Source of the DNA: an uncultured Alistipes sp.
GTDB lineage: Bacteria; Bacteroidota; Bacteroidia; Bacteroidales; Rikenellaceae
Assembly (NCBI GenBank): GCA_900770585.1
Contig: CAAGKW010000303.1
Coordinates: 1 to 7,354 of the forward strand
Direction: 5' to 3'
DNA length: 7,354 nt
This document shows, one piece after another, positions 1 to 6,705 of the stretch (positions are counted from its first letter, which is position 1; every line of letters starts with the position of its first letter). The notes beneath the pieces were generated by a model. That model ran no database searches. It was given only the letters and a program-made list of their open reading frames with translations, and had not been told where the DNA came from. The position numbers and the translations under genes are program-made.

Positions 1-2
1 AT

Positions 3-611
3 ACAGGCAACAAGGGCGCCACATCGGTCGGTGCAAGCAACTCGACCCCCGTGGCTGACGGTTGCCCCGCAAATCCCAACGGTCAGGCTGCGCACCTCGA
101 AACCAAGTACATCGTCATCAAGCTCGCCGCAGGTAACCTCTACACGGGCGAATATGTCAAGACCGACGGTACGAACGGTATTCTCGATATGGGTCGCGAG
201 TGGACTACCCGCCCCACCAAGTTGCGCGGTTGGTACAAGTATCAGCCCCAACCGATGGACGTAGTTTCGGACGAGCTCTCGCACCTCAACCTCAAAGGCA
301 AAAACGACACCTGCAACATCTATATGTTGCTCGGCGATTGGGACGCTCCCGTGCAGGTGCGCACCAACCCCCGCAACCGCAAGTTGATCGACTTCAACGA
401 CCCGAAGATCATCGCCAAGGCTCAGTTGCAGTCGGGTGACGTGGTGTCGGAGTACAAGCAGTTTGAGATCGAATTTGAGTATCGCTCGACCTCGCGCAAG
501 CCGAAGTATATGATCTGTGTCATTTCGGCCAGCAAGTATGGCGACTACTTCACCGGTGGCGACGGATCGTTGCTGACGGTCGATGAGTTCGAGCTCGATT
601 ATGATTATTGA
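3..611 (+). CDS. PCMD-domain extracytoplasmic protein, C-terminal part (5' end outside window)
   Basis: The reading frame is open from the first bases of the window to the TGA at 609-611, giving 202 visible residues, so this is the 3' end of a longer gene. The GTG at 51 lies inside the frame and is not taken as a start. The visible part resembles the PCMD domain (putative carbohydrate metabolism domain, Bacteroidota), a beta-sandwich usually at the C-terminus of secreted or lipid-anchored proteins. The match rests on the YIVIKLAAGNLYTGEY segment, the GWYKY strand, and the closing ISASKYGDYFTGGDGSLLTVDEFELDY block, which is characteristic of the family's end. Signal peptide and any anchor would be upstream and cannot be seen. 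A role in glycan binding or processing at the cell surface is a family-level guess; no catalytic residues are identifiable. The gene ends in a strong terminator about 100 bases downstream. Confidence 0.8.
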   Translation, partial: TGNKGATSVGASNSTPVADGCPANPNGQAAHLETKYIVIKLAAGNLYTGEYVKTDGTNGILDMGREWTTRPTKLRGWYKYQPQPMDVVSDELSHLNLKGKNDTCNIYMLLGDWDAPVQVRTNPRNRKLIDFNDPKIIAKAQLQSGDVVSEYKQFEIEFEYRSTSRKPKYMICVISASKYGDYFTGGDGSLLTVDEFELDYDY

Positions 612-712
612 TAGCATTTTATAACTCCCATTGTCGCGAGTTCGGATTCAATGTGGCGTTGTCCGAGCGATCGTAGCGGCAATTTTTCTCACTCCCTTTT
701 TTTATTCTCGCA

Positions 713-752
713 GGTGGAGGCCGACGGATGTCGCCCTCCACCACCTTTTTTT
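713..752 (+). terminator. Intrinsic terminator of the PCMD gene
   Basis: GGTGGAGG (713-720) pairs with CCTCCACC (735-742). After one C-C mismatch an inner stem CGAC/GTCG (722-725 with 730-733) closes a GGAT loop. The hairpin is followed by ACC and a run of seven T (746-752). A slipped pairing of AGGTGG with CCACCT (741-746) would bring the stem flush with the T-run. It lies about 100 bases after the stop codon. Confidence 0.85.
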
Positions 753-773
753 ACCCCCGCCATTAGGGCAGAG

Positions 774-799
774 ATTCACAATTCACAATTCACAATTCA
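774..799. repeat. ATTCACA heptamer tandem repeat
   Basis: Three exact heptamers ATTCACA (774-780, 781-787, 788-794) are followed by a partial fourth, ATTCA (795-799). The same motif recurs, in reverse complement, beside the terminators at 3898-3907 and 6686-6700, and a shorter piece at 3854-3861, so it is a recurrent intergenic sequence and not a unique microsatellite. Confidence 0.85.
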
Positions 800-880
800 A
801 GATTAAGCTGCGCTCCGAAGCGGGTGTGGCATTTTTCTTCTATTTTATATTAATAAGAAAAACGTATTATCACTAAAAGC

Positions 881-966
881 GACACGCACCTTCGGGGGCT
901 GGGGCGGTCGCCGAAGGCGAGCCCCCGAAGGTGTGTCAAAATCGAAGATTTTGCCAAATAATTCTG
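881..966 (-). repeat. Two-hairpin intergenic element, copy A (inverted)
   Basis: In element orientation (minus strand) hairpin I spans 955 to 935: GGCAAAATC, loop TTC, GATTTTGAC, with one mismatch. It leads into a long stem formed by 936-920 and 900-884, about 17 pairs with one imperfect pair. Inside that stem sit a small hairpin CGCC-TTC-GGCG (919-909) and an unpaired ACCGCCCC (908-901). The order hairpin I, TCACAC-like flank, long stem with inner hairpin, CCGCCCC, GTGCGT-like flank is the same as in copies B and C. It lies between two plus-strand genes and faces opposite to them. Family unknown to me; structure is directly readable. Confidence 0.85.
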
Positions 967-1005
967 AATCCTCGTGCGCACTCCGCACAAAAACACCAAC
1001 CGCGA

Positions 1006-1037
1006 TTTGGACGTTTGAGAATTTTTTAGCAATTTTG
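1006..1037 (+). promoter_or_regulatory. Possible Bacteroidota promoter for the transporter gene
   Basis: TTTG at 1006-1009 and CAATTTTG at 1030-1037 (consensus TAnnTTTG, first base off) are 20 bases apart, the usual distance between the -33 and -7 boxes in this phylum. The gene starts about 70 bases downstream. A second weaker reading uses TTTTG at 1033-1037 with TAACGCTTTG at 1056-1065, whose spacer is two bases too long. Confidence 0.3.
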
Positions 1038-1109
1038 TATATTCGGAGTTGTGCGTAACGCTTTGCGCCCGACCCCGATAGCAACAAAAAACATCAAAAA
1101 ACGATCGCT

Positions 1110-2270
1110 ATGAAATTGCCTAAACTCGGACTACTGCCGAAGATCATCGTCGCAATTCTCGCCGGTATCCTCTGCGGATTGTTCTTTCCCGATGCGCTGA
1201 CTCGCATATTCCTTACGTTCAACTCGCTGTTTGGCAACTTTCTGTCGTTTATCATTCCGCTACTGATTATCGGTCTGGTTACCCCCGGCATCGCCGATCT
1301 GGGACGTAGTGCGGGTCGTCTGCTGGCAATCACCGCACTGCTGGCTTACGCCTTCACGCTGATGTCGGGCTTTATGACCTACGGCGCTTGCGAGGCGATC
1401 TACCCCACGCTGCTGCACGGAGCCGAACTGCCCGATCTGGGCGAGCAGACTGCCACCCTTGCGCCCTACTTTACGGTCGAAATGCCGCCACTGATGGGCG
1501 TTATGAGCGCACTGATAGCAGCATTTGTGATGGGTCTGGGTATCGCCTACTGTGAGGCGCGAACGATCAAGAGCGCATTCGACGAATTCAAATCGATTAT
1601 CACCACCGTCATTACGGGTATCATCATACCGCTGTTGCCGTTGTATATCTTCGGTATCTTCCTGCAAATCACCGTATCGGGACAGGTGGCAGCGATTATG
1701 GGCGTCTTCCTCAAATTGATCATACTGATCTTCGCGCTGACAGCCCTGCTGCTTGTGGTGCAATTTTCGATCGCGGGCGTGGTGGCAAAGAAGAATCCCT
1801 TCAAGATGTTGCGCACGATGATGACGGCCTACTTCACCGCCCTCGGCACACAATCGTCAGCCGCAACGATCCCCGTCACGCTTGAACAGACTCTCAAATT
1901 GGGCGTGCGCCCTGAGCTGGCCTCGTTCACCGTGCCTCTGTGCGCTACGATCCACCTGTCGGGCAGCACGATGAAGATCGTGGCTTGCGCAATGGCAATT
2001 ATGATTCTGACGGGCAACGGAGTTTCGGTGCTCGATATGGCGGCCTTCATTGCGATGCTGGGCGTGACGATGGTGGCGGCTCCGGGCGTGCCGGGCGGTG
2101 CGATTATGGCGGCTATCGGCGTACTGCAATCGATGCTCGGATTCGACGAGATGCAGATCGGATTGATGATCGCACTCTACATCGCAATGGATAGTTTCGG
2201 CACCGCGACGAACGTCACGGGCGACGGCGCAGTGACGGTTATAGTGGATAAAATGTATAAAGGTGAGTGA
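1110..2270 (+). CDS. Dicarboxylate/amino acid:cation symporter family (DAACS) transporter, atypical
   Basis: The 386-residue product is an inner-membrane protein of the glutamate-transporter fold (DAACS, GltP/SstT/DctA superfamily), slightly shorter than GltPh. The landmarks appear in order: N-terminal scaffold helices with FIIPLLIIGLVTPGIADLG (48-65), the hairpin-1 serine motif TQSSAATIP (247-255), the helix-7 segment ATIHLSGSTM (279-288), hairpin 2 APGVPGGAIM (324-333), and helix 8 DSFGTATNVTGD (361-372). Compared with GltPh, the sodium-site motif NMDGT is replaced by HLSGS, and the arginine that holds the acidic side chain (GltPh R397) is G364. The equivalents of D394, T398, N401 and D405 are kept (D361, T365, N368, D372). 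This suggests an amino-acid substrate that is not acidic and a changed cation requirement; that is inference. The ATG at 1110 is preceded by an A-rich leader without Shine-Dalgarno sequence, normal for the phylum. It is probably transcribed alone, with no evident terminator before eno. Confidence 0.88.
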   Translation: MKLPKLGLLPKIIVAILAGILCGLFFPDALTRIFLTFNSLFGNFLSFIIPLLIIGLVTPGIADLGRSAGRLLAITALLAYAFTLMSGFMTYGACEAIYPTLLHGAELPDLGEQTATLAPYFTVEMPPLMGVMSALIAAFVMGLGIAYCEARTIKSAFDEFKSIITTVITGIIIPLLPLYIFGIFLQITVSGQVAAIMGVFLKLIILIFALTALLLVVQFSIAGVVAKKNPFKMLRTMMTAYFTALGTQSSAATIPVTLEQTLKLGVRPELASFTVPLCATIHLSGSTMKIVACAMAIMILTGNGVSVLDMAAFIAMLGVTMVAAPGVPGGAIMAAIGVLQSMLGFDEMQIGLMIALYIAMDSFGTATNVTGDGAVTVIVDKMYKGE

Positions 2271-2286
2271 TTGGTCGAAAATTATT

Positions 2287-2316
2287 TTTGAGATTCGGAA
2301 GAAAACCGTAAATTTG
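2287..2316 (+). promoter_or_regulatory. eno promoter (TTTG / TAnnTTTG)
   Basis: TTTG at 2287-2290 and an exact TAAATTTG at 2309-2316 are separated by 18 bases, matching the -33/-7 promoter of Bacteroidota. Transcription would start near 2322, leaving a leader of about 65 A/T-rich bases before the enolase ATG. It lies after the transporter stop codon, so eno has its own promoter even if some transcripts read through from upstream. Confidence 0.7.
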
Positions 2317-2327
2317 CAACGCAAATT
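2311..2327. promoter_or_regulatory. Inverted repeat over the eno -7 box and start site
   Basis: AATTTGC (2311-2317), spacer AAC, GCAAATT (2321-2327) is a perfect 7-base dyad. It overlaps the TTTG of the -7 box and the expected transcription start, the position of a repressor operator. It could equally be chance in A/T-rich promoter DNA, or a small hairpin at the 5' end of the transcript. Confidence 0.35.
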
Positions 2328-2364
2328 GTATGTAAACAGGAAAACAAGCACATATAAACAATAA

Positions 2365-3675
<1,311 letters not shown>

Positions 3676-3700
3676 TTCGATTTGCTTTCGAAATAACGAG

Positions 3701-3730
3701 GGGCTGCGTAATCACGCGGCCCTTTTTTTT
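3701..3730 (+). terminator. Intrinsic terminator of eno
   Basis: GGGCTGCGT (3701-3709) pairs with ACGCGGCCC (3714-3722) over nine pairs including one G-U, with loop AATC. The stem is followed at once by eight T (3723-3730). It begins 25 bases after the eno stop codon. Confidence 0.92.
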
Positions 3731-3750
3731 ATTCTTCAAGATTCAAAATT

Positions 3751-3830
3751 AATTGGCAAAATCTTCGATTTTGTCACACGCGGTGGCGCCCGCGACTTTT
3801 AGTCGCGCCGCCCCACGCCACCGCGTGCGT
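3751..3830 (+). repeat. Two-hairpin intergenic element, copy B
   Basis: Hairpin I (3755-3775) is GGCAAAATC, loop TTC, GATTTTGTC, nine pairs with one G-U. The long stem pairs 3777-3788 with 3816-3827 (12 perfect pairs). It encloses CC, an inner hairpin CGCGACT-TTT-AGTCGCG (3791-3807) and unpaired CCGCCCCA (3808-3815). The element follows the eno terminator. Upstream flank AATTAATT matches the equivalent AATTATTT of copy A. Most long-stem bases differ from A and C, yet the pairing is intact, so structure is conserved more than sequence. Confidence 0.85.
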
Positions 3831-3862
3831 TATATTGGAAACGAAACAGACAGTTGTGAATC

Positions 3863-3897
3863 AAAAAAAGCCGCACCCCAAAAACGGAGCGCGGCTT
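3863..3897 (-). terminator. Intrinsic terminator of the acyl-CoA ligase gene
   Basis: Read on the minus strand, AAGCCGC (3897-3891) pairs with GCGGCTT (3874-3868). Extra pairs (3889 with 3876, 3886-3887 with 3878-3879) extend the stem inward, and the hairpin runs into seven T (complement of 3863-3869). It starts about 20 bases after the ligase stop codon; an ATTCACAATT motif fills that gap. Confidence 0.85.
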
Positions 3898-3907
3898 AAT
3901 TGTGAAT
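3898..3907 (-). repeat. ATTCACAATT motif between ligase stop and terminator
   Basis: On the minus strand this reads ATTCACAATT, the unit of the tandem repeat at 774-799. It sits between the ligase stop codon and its terminator hairpin. A shorter copy (ATTCACAA, complement of 3854-3861) lies on the far side of the same terminator. Confidence 0.6.
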
Positions 3908-3916
3908 GAGGAATCG

Positions 3917-5533
3917 TTATTTATTCTCGTTCTTCTTGCGAGCGTTGTAGAGGAAACGCTTGATCTTCATCGAGGGAGTCTTCTGGAACTCCTCAACCTC
4001 CTCGACCTCCGAGATGCGCGAGAACTTGCTCACCTGCGAGTTCACGTACTGCAAAACCTCCTTCTTGACCTCCTCCATCTTCTCGGTGAAGTCATCTTTG
4101 AGATCAAGATAGCGACGCTCCAACTCCTCGCGGTTGAAGTTCACCAGAGCAATCAGACGACCCTCCTCCATTGTTACGATCGACTCGGCAACAAGCGAGT
4201 TGCTGTTGAGCACGTGCTCGATCTCCTCGGGATAGATATTCTCGCCGCTGGGGCCTACGATCATACTATTGACACGGCCCTTGATCGAGATGTAGCCATC
4301 GTCGGAGATCGTAGCGATGTCGCGCGTGCGGAACCAACCGTCCTCGGTGAACACCTCAGCCGTAGCCTCGGGATTCTTATAGTAACCCTTCATCACGCAA
4401 GGGGTCTTAGCCACCAGCTCGCCTTCGCCCTTCTCATTGACATTGTCAAGGCGCACCTCGACACCCTCCATTGCGGGACCTGTCGAACCCAGACGGGTCA
4501 AGCCGGGCAGTGCACCCGCGATCAGCGGAGCGGTCTCGGTCAGACCATAACCGATCGCATAGTTGAACTTACCTTCGAGCAGGAACTGCTCAGCCTGCGG
4601 ATCGAGCTTCGCGCCACCAATGCCGAAGAAACGGATACGACCGCCAAAGACCTTCGCCAACTTAGCCGACGCTACACGGTGCAGGACACGGCGCGTGGGA
4701 GCCCAGCCATACAGCGCGCGGGTAACAGCCTTCGCGTTGAATGTTGCAAGCACCTGATGCTTAAAGATTTTCTCGATGATCAGCGGCACGATCAGCATAA
4801 TCGTGGGGCGCACCTGCTTCAATGCGGGCAGCAGCACCGACACCGTGGGCGGACGATCGAGGTAGGTCACGTTCGAACCGCGCGACATCGGGAACAACAT
4901 ACCCAGCGAGCACTCGTAGGTGTGCGACAGCGGCAGTACCGAGAGCCACACATCGTCGCGGTGGATCGGATAGAGGTTCTGCAACAGATGCAACTGCGAG
5001 CAGAGGCTCTGGTGGGTGTGCATTACGCCCTTGGGCGACGAGGTCGTACCCGAAGTGTAGATGATTGCAGCCAGATCCTCGGGCTTGGGTTCAGCCATCG
5101 AGCCCTGCTCGGTGACGTTCTGCGCCAGCACGCTGAGGTTCTTTGTGCGGATGACGATATTCGACTTCGCCACGCGCTCTTTCGACACTTTGGTGTAGAG
5201 TTTGTCCGACACAAAGAGAGCCTTAGCCTCCGAGTGTTCAAGGATTTTTTCGAGTTCAACTTCCGAAAAATCGGGAAGGATAGGCACGATTACCATACCT
5301 GCCGATACGGTTGCCATATAGCAGACTGCCCAATTCGAGTGGCTCGAACTATACAGAGCGACCTTATCGCCCTCCTTCAAGCCCGCACCGACGAGCATCT
5401 CCTTGACCTTCACAACGCGCTCACCGAGCTCTTTGAAGGTCATCTTCGTGTTGCCGAGCATCTGCGAGCACATCAAGTCGGAATACTTCTCGACGCTCTG
5501 TTTCAGCATCTCGGCAAGAGTTCTAAAAGACAT
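3917..5533 (-). CDS. AMP-forming acyl-CoA ligase (long-chain fatty acid-CoA ligase-like)
   Basis: The 538-residue product belongs to the ANL adenylate-forming superfamily. It would activate a carboxylic acid, probably a fatty acid, with ATP to an acyl-AMP and then load it on CoA. Motifs in order: P-loop YTSGTTSSPKG (159-169), GGAKLDP (306-312), YGLTETAP (329-336), the ribose-binding aspartate D405 in GWFRTRDIA (399-407), the hinge region GRVNSMIVGPSGENIYPEEIE (419-439), and the C-terminal lysine region TPSMKIKR (519-526). Two motif positions differ from the usual form: TRD instead of TGD, and VNS where a K-D or K-N is common after GR. The tail is rich in lysine. No membrane segment is obvious, so it is likely cytoplasmic or peripheral. 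The start at 5533 gives the normal N-terminal helix of the family. It diverges from queG, and substrate chain length cannot be read from sequence. Confidence 0.92.
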   Translation of the reverse strand: MSFRTLAEMLKQSVEKYSDLMCSQMLGNTKMTFKELGERVVKVKEMLVGAGLKEGDKVALYSSSHSNWAVCYMATVSAGMVIVPILPDFSEVELEKILEHSEAKALFVSDKLYTKVSKERVAKSNIVIRTKNLSVLAQNVTEQGSMAEPKPEDLAAIIYTSGTTSSPKGVMHTHQSLCSQLHLLQNLYPIHRDDVWLSVLPLSHTYECSLGMLFPMSRGSNVTYLDRPPTVSVLLPALKQVRPTIMLIVPLIIEKIFKHQVLATFNAKAVTRALYGWAPTRRVLHRVASAKLAKVFGGRIRFFGIGGAKLDPQAEQFLLEGKFNYAIGYGLTETAPLIAGALPGLTRLGSTGPAMEGVEVRLDNVNEKGEGELVAKTPCVMKGYYKNPEATAEVFTEDGWFRTRDIATISDDGYISIKGRVNSMIVGPSGENIYPEEIEHVLNSNSLVAESIVTMEEGRLIALVNFNREELERRYLDLKDDFTEKMEEVKKEVLQYVNSQVSKFSRISEVEEVEEFQKTPSMKIKRFLYNARKKNENK

Positions 5534-5565
5534 ATTTTTTCAACTTTAATACGGGAATTAAAACA

Positions 5566-5573
5566 CAAAGGTA
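5566..5573 (-). promoter_or_regulatory. -7 box of the ligase promoter
   Basis: On the minus strand 5573 to 5566 reads TACCTTTG, an exact TAnnTTTG. It lies 33 bases before the ligase ATG. No clear TTTG appears at the -33 distance; only an A/T-rich TTTA is nearby, so the call rests on one box. Confidence 0.45.
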
Positions 5574-5595
5574 CTATTTTTTATTATTTAAACAC

Positions 5596-5603
5596 TAATT
5601 TTG
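5596..5603 (+). promoter_or_regulatory. -7 box of the queG promoter
   Basis: TAATTTTG at 5596-5603 is an exact TAnnTTTG. Transcription would start near 5610, leaving about ten bases before the ATG at 5621. This supports the ATG over the in-frame GTG at 5606, which would fall at or before the start site. The -33 region is T-rich but lacks TTTG. Confidence 0.45.
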
Positions 5604-5620
5604 TAGTGAAATTTGCCGAT

Positions 5621-6544
5621 ATGTTGGACAGAAAGCACATACACGCCTCAGCGCGCGAGGTCGGGTTCTCGCTTTGCGGAGTCGCAAAGTGCAGACCCTT
5701 AGACGTTTCGCGTGCCCGATTCGAGGATTGGCTCGCCGATGGCAATGGCGATGGATTGGACTATCTTTCGCGCAATATCGACAAGCGATTCGACCCCACA
5801 CAGCTTGTCGAGGGGGCAAAAACGGTGATAATCTGCGCATTGAACTATCGCAACGAGATCACCAACGGCTACTCGGCCGAGGCTCGTTGCAAGATCGCCT
5901 CATACGCCTGCACCACCGACTACCACACGACCATCAAGACGATGTTGCACGAACTGTTCGGGCGTCTGCGCGAGGGCAATCCGACACTCTCGGGGCGTGC
6001 CTTTGTCGATTCGGCACCCATTGCCGAGAAGGCGTGGGCCGTCGAGGCTGGTTTGGGTTGGATCGGTCGCCAATCGTTGCTCATCACGCGCGAATATGGA
6101 TCGACGGTACTGCTCGGGGCGCTGGTCGTGTGCGACGACGCGGATAGCTACGACGAGCCCTACACGGGCGACGGCTGTGGCGAGTGCCGACGCTGCATCG
6201 ATGCCTGCCCAAATAGCGCGATTTTGAGTTGCCGTGCGATCGACTCGCGCCGTTGCATTTCGCGCCTAACCATTGAGCGAGAGGCGATTACACCCGACGG
6301 CTGTTCGTTACACGGCTGGGTATTCGGTTGCGAGGAGTGCCAGAACGCCTGCCCCCACAACCACTCGAAACCCGCCGCCACCCTACCCTCGATTGCTCCC
6401 ACGTTCGACCCGCGACAGATCTCGGCTGAGGAGTGGTGCTCGATGAGCAACGATGATTTTTCGGTACGTTTCGGTCGCACCCCAATGGCCCGTAGCGGAC
6501 GTGAGCGAATCGTCGAGGCGATTCAAAAATCTATATCAGAATAA
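5621..6544 (+). CDS. queG: Epoxyqueuosine reductase
   Basis: QueG reduces epoxyqueuosine to queuosine in tRNA, the last step of queuosine synthesis, using cobalamin and two 4Fe-4S clusters in the cytoplasm. The 307 residues show SYACTTDYH (94-102), the catalytic aspartate D130 in FVDSAPIAEKAWAVEAGLGWIGR (128-150), a ferredoxin-type CGECRRCIDACP (186-197), C212 in RRCISRLTIE, and FGCEECQNACP (235-245). By comparison with Bacillus subtilis QueG, C186, C189, C192 and C244 would hold one cluster and C196, C212, C237 and C240 the other, so all eight ligands are present. At about 307 residues it lacks the C-terminal HEAT-like extension of the longer (about 380-residue) enzymes. The frame stays open far upstream of 5621 only because it runs antisense through the ligase gene; the ATG matches the family N-terminus and the promoter. 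The stop codon abuts intergenic element copy C. Confidence 0.95.
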   Translation: MLDRKHIHASAREVGFSLCGVAKCRPLDVSRARFEDWLADGNGDGLDYLSRNIDKRFDPTQLVEGAKTVIICALNYRNEITNGYSAEARCKIASYACTTDYHTTIKTMLHELFGRLREGNPTLSGRAFVDSAPIAEKAWAVEAGLGWIGRQSLLITREYGSTVLLGALVVCDDADSYDEPYTGDGCGECRRCIDACPNSAILSCRAIDSRRCISRLTIEREAITPDGCSLHGWVFGCEECQNACPHNHSKPAATLPSIAPTFDPRQISAEEWCSMSNDDFSVRFGRTPMARSGRERIVEAIQKSISE

Positions 6545-6621
6545 TTTGGCGAAAACTGAGTTTTCGTCACACCTTCGTGGGCTCGCCCTTCGGGCGACCG
6601 CCCCAGCCCACGAAGGTGCGT
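6545..6621 (+). repeat. Two-hairpin intergenic element, copy C
   Basis: Hairpin I (6548-6568) is GGCGAAAAC, loop TGA, GTTTTCGTC, nine pairs with one G-U. The long stem pairs 6570-6583 with 6605-6618 (14 perfect pairs). It encloses inner hairpin CGCCC-TTC-GGGCG (6584-6596) and unpaired ACCGCCCC (6597-6604), and GTGCGT closes the element. It begins directly after the queG TAA. No T-run follows, so it is not a standard terminator, although it is the only strong structure after queG in that direction. Confidence 0.85.
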
Positions 6622-6653
6622 TCCTCCCGCCAATGATAAGCATAAATTGTCGC

Positions 6654-6679
6654 AAAAAAAGCCACGCTACTGCGTGGCT
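6654..6679 (-). terminator. Intrinsic terminator of prfB
   Basis: On the minus strand AGCCACGC (6679-6672) pairs with GCGTGGCT (6667-6660) across a four-base loop, then runs into seven T (complement of 6654-6660, whose first base also lies in the stem). It starts 26 bases after the prfB stop codon. Confidence 0.9.
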
Positions 6680-6685
6680 ATAATA

Positions 6686-6700
6686 GTGAATTGTGAATTA
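6686..6700 (-). repeat. ATTCACA repeat between prfB stop and terminator
   Basis: On the minus strand this reads TAATTCACAATTCAC, two units of the heptamer also seen at 774-799. As with the ligase gene, it lies between stop codon and terminator hairpin. Confidence 0.6.
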
Positions 6701-6705
6701 CAAGG

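Larger units (their letters stand above)
612..1109. other. 498-base intergenic region without a supported gene
   Basis: This gap holds, in order, an A/T-rich stretch with no evident structure (612-712), the terminator of the PCMD gene, a 7-base tandem repeat, a plain A/T-rich stretch (800-880), copy A of the structured intergenic element, and a possible promoter for the transporter gene. The short open frames here have no recognisable protein features and run through the hairpins. I see no tRNA or other RNA gene I can name. Confidence 0.6.

Noticed and set aside
51..611. GTG at 51 as the start of a complete small gene
   Set aside because: The frame is open upstream to the window edge and the product is only the C-terminal domain of a family of longer secreted proteins.
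881..966. Copy A as an ordinary intrinsic terminator
   Set aside because: Neither strand has a T-run directly after the long stem, and the PCMD gene already has a canonical terminator at 713-752.
631..1087. Short open frames in the 498-base gap on both strands
   Set aside because: They run through the terminator, tandem repeat and hairpin element, and their products look like translated noncoding DNA.
3751..3830. Two-hairpin elements as CRISPR repeats or integron attC sites
   Set aside because: The copies are single, kilobases apart and without spacers; no GTTRRRY/RYYYAAC core pair is found, and no integrase or Cas gene is in view.
3902..5620. Open plus-strand frame running in phase into queG, suggesting a giant fusion protein
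   Set aside because: It is the codon-aligned antisense of the acyl-CoA ligase, which has complete family motifs. The translated upstream part has no domain, and queG has its own promoter box and a normal N-terminus at 5621.
5606..5620. GTG at 5606 as the queG start
   Set aside because: It would lie at the transcription start expected from the TAATTTTG box at 5596-5603, and ATG at 5621 fits the family N-terminus better.
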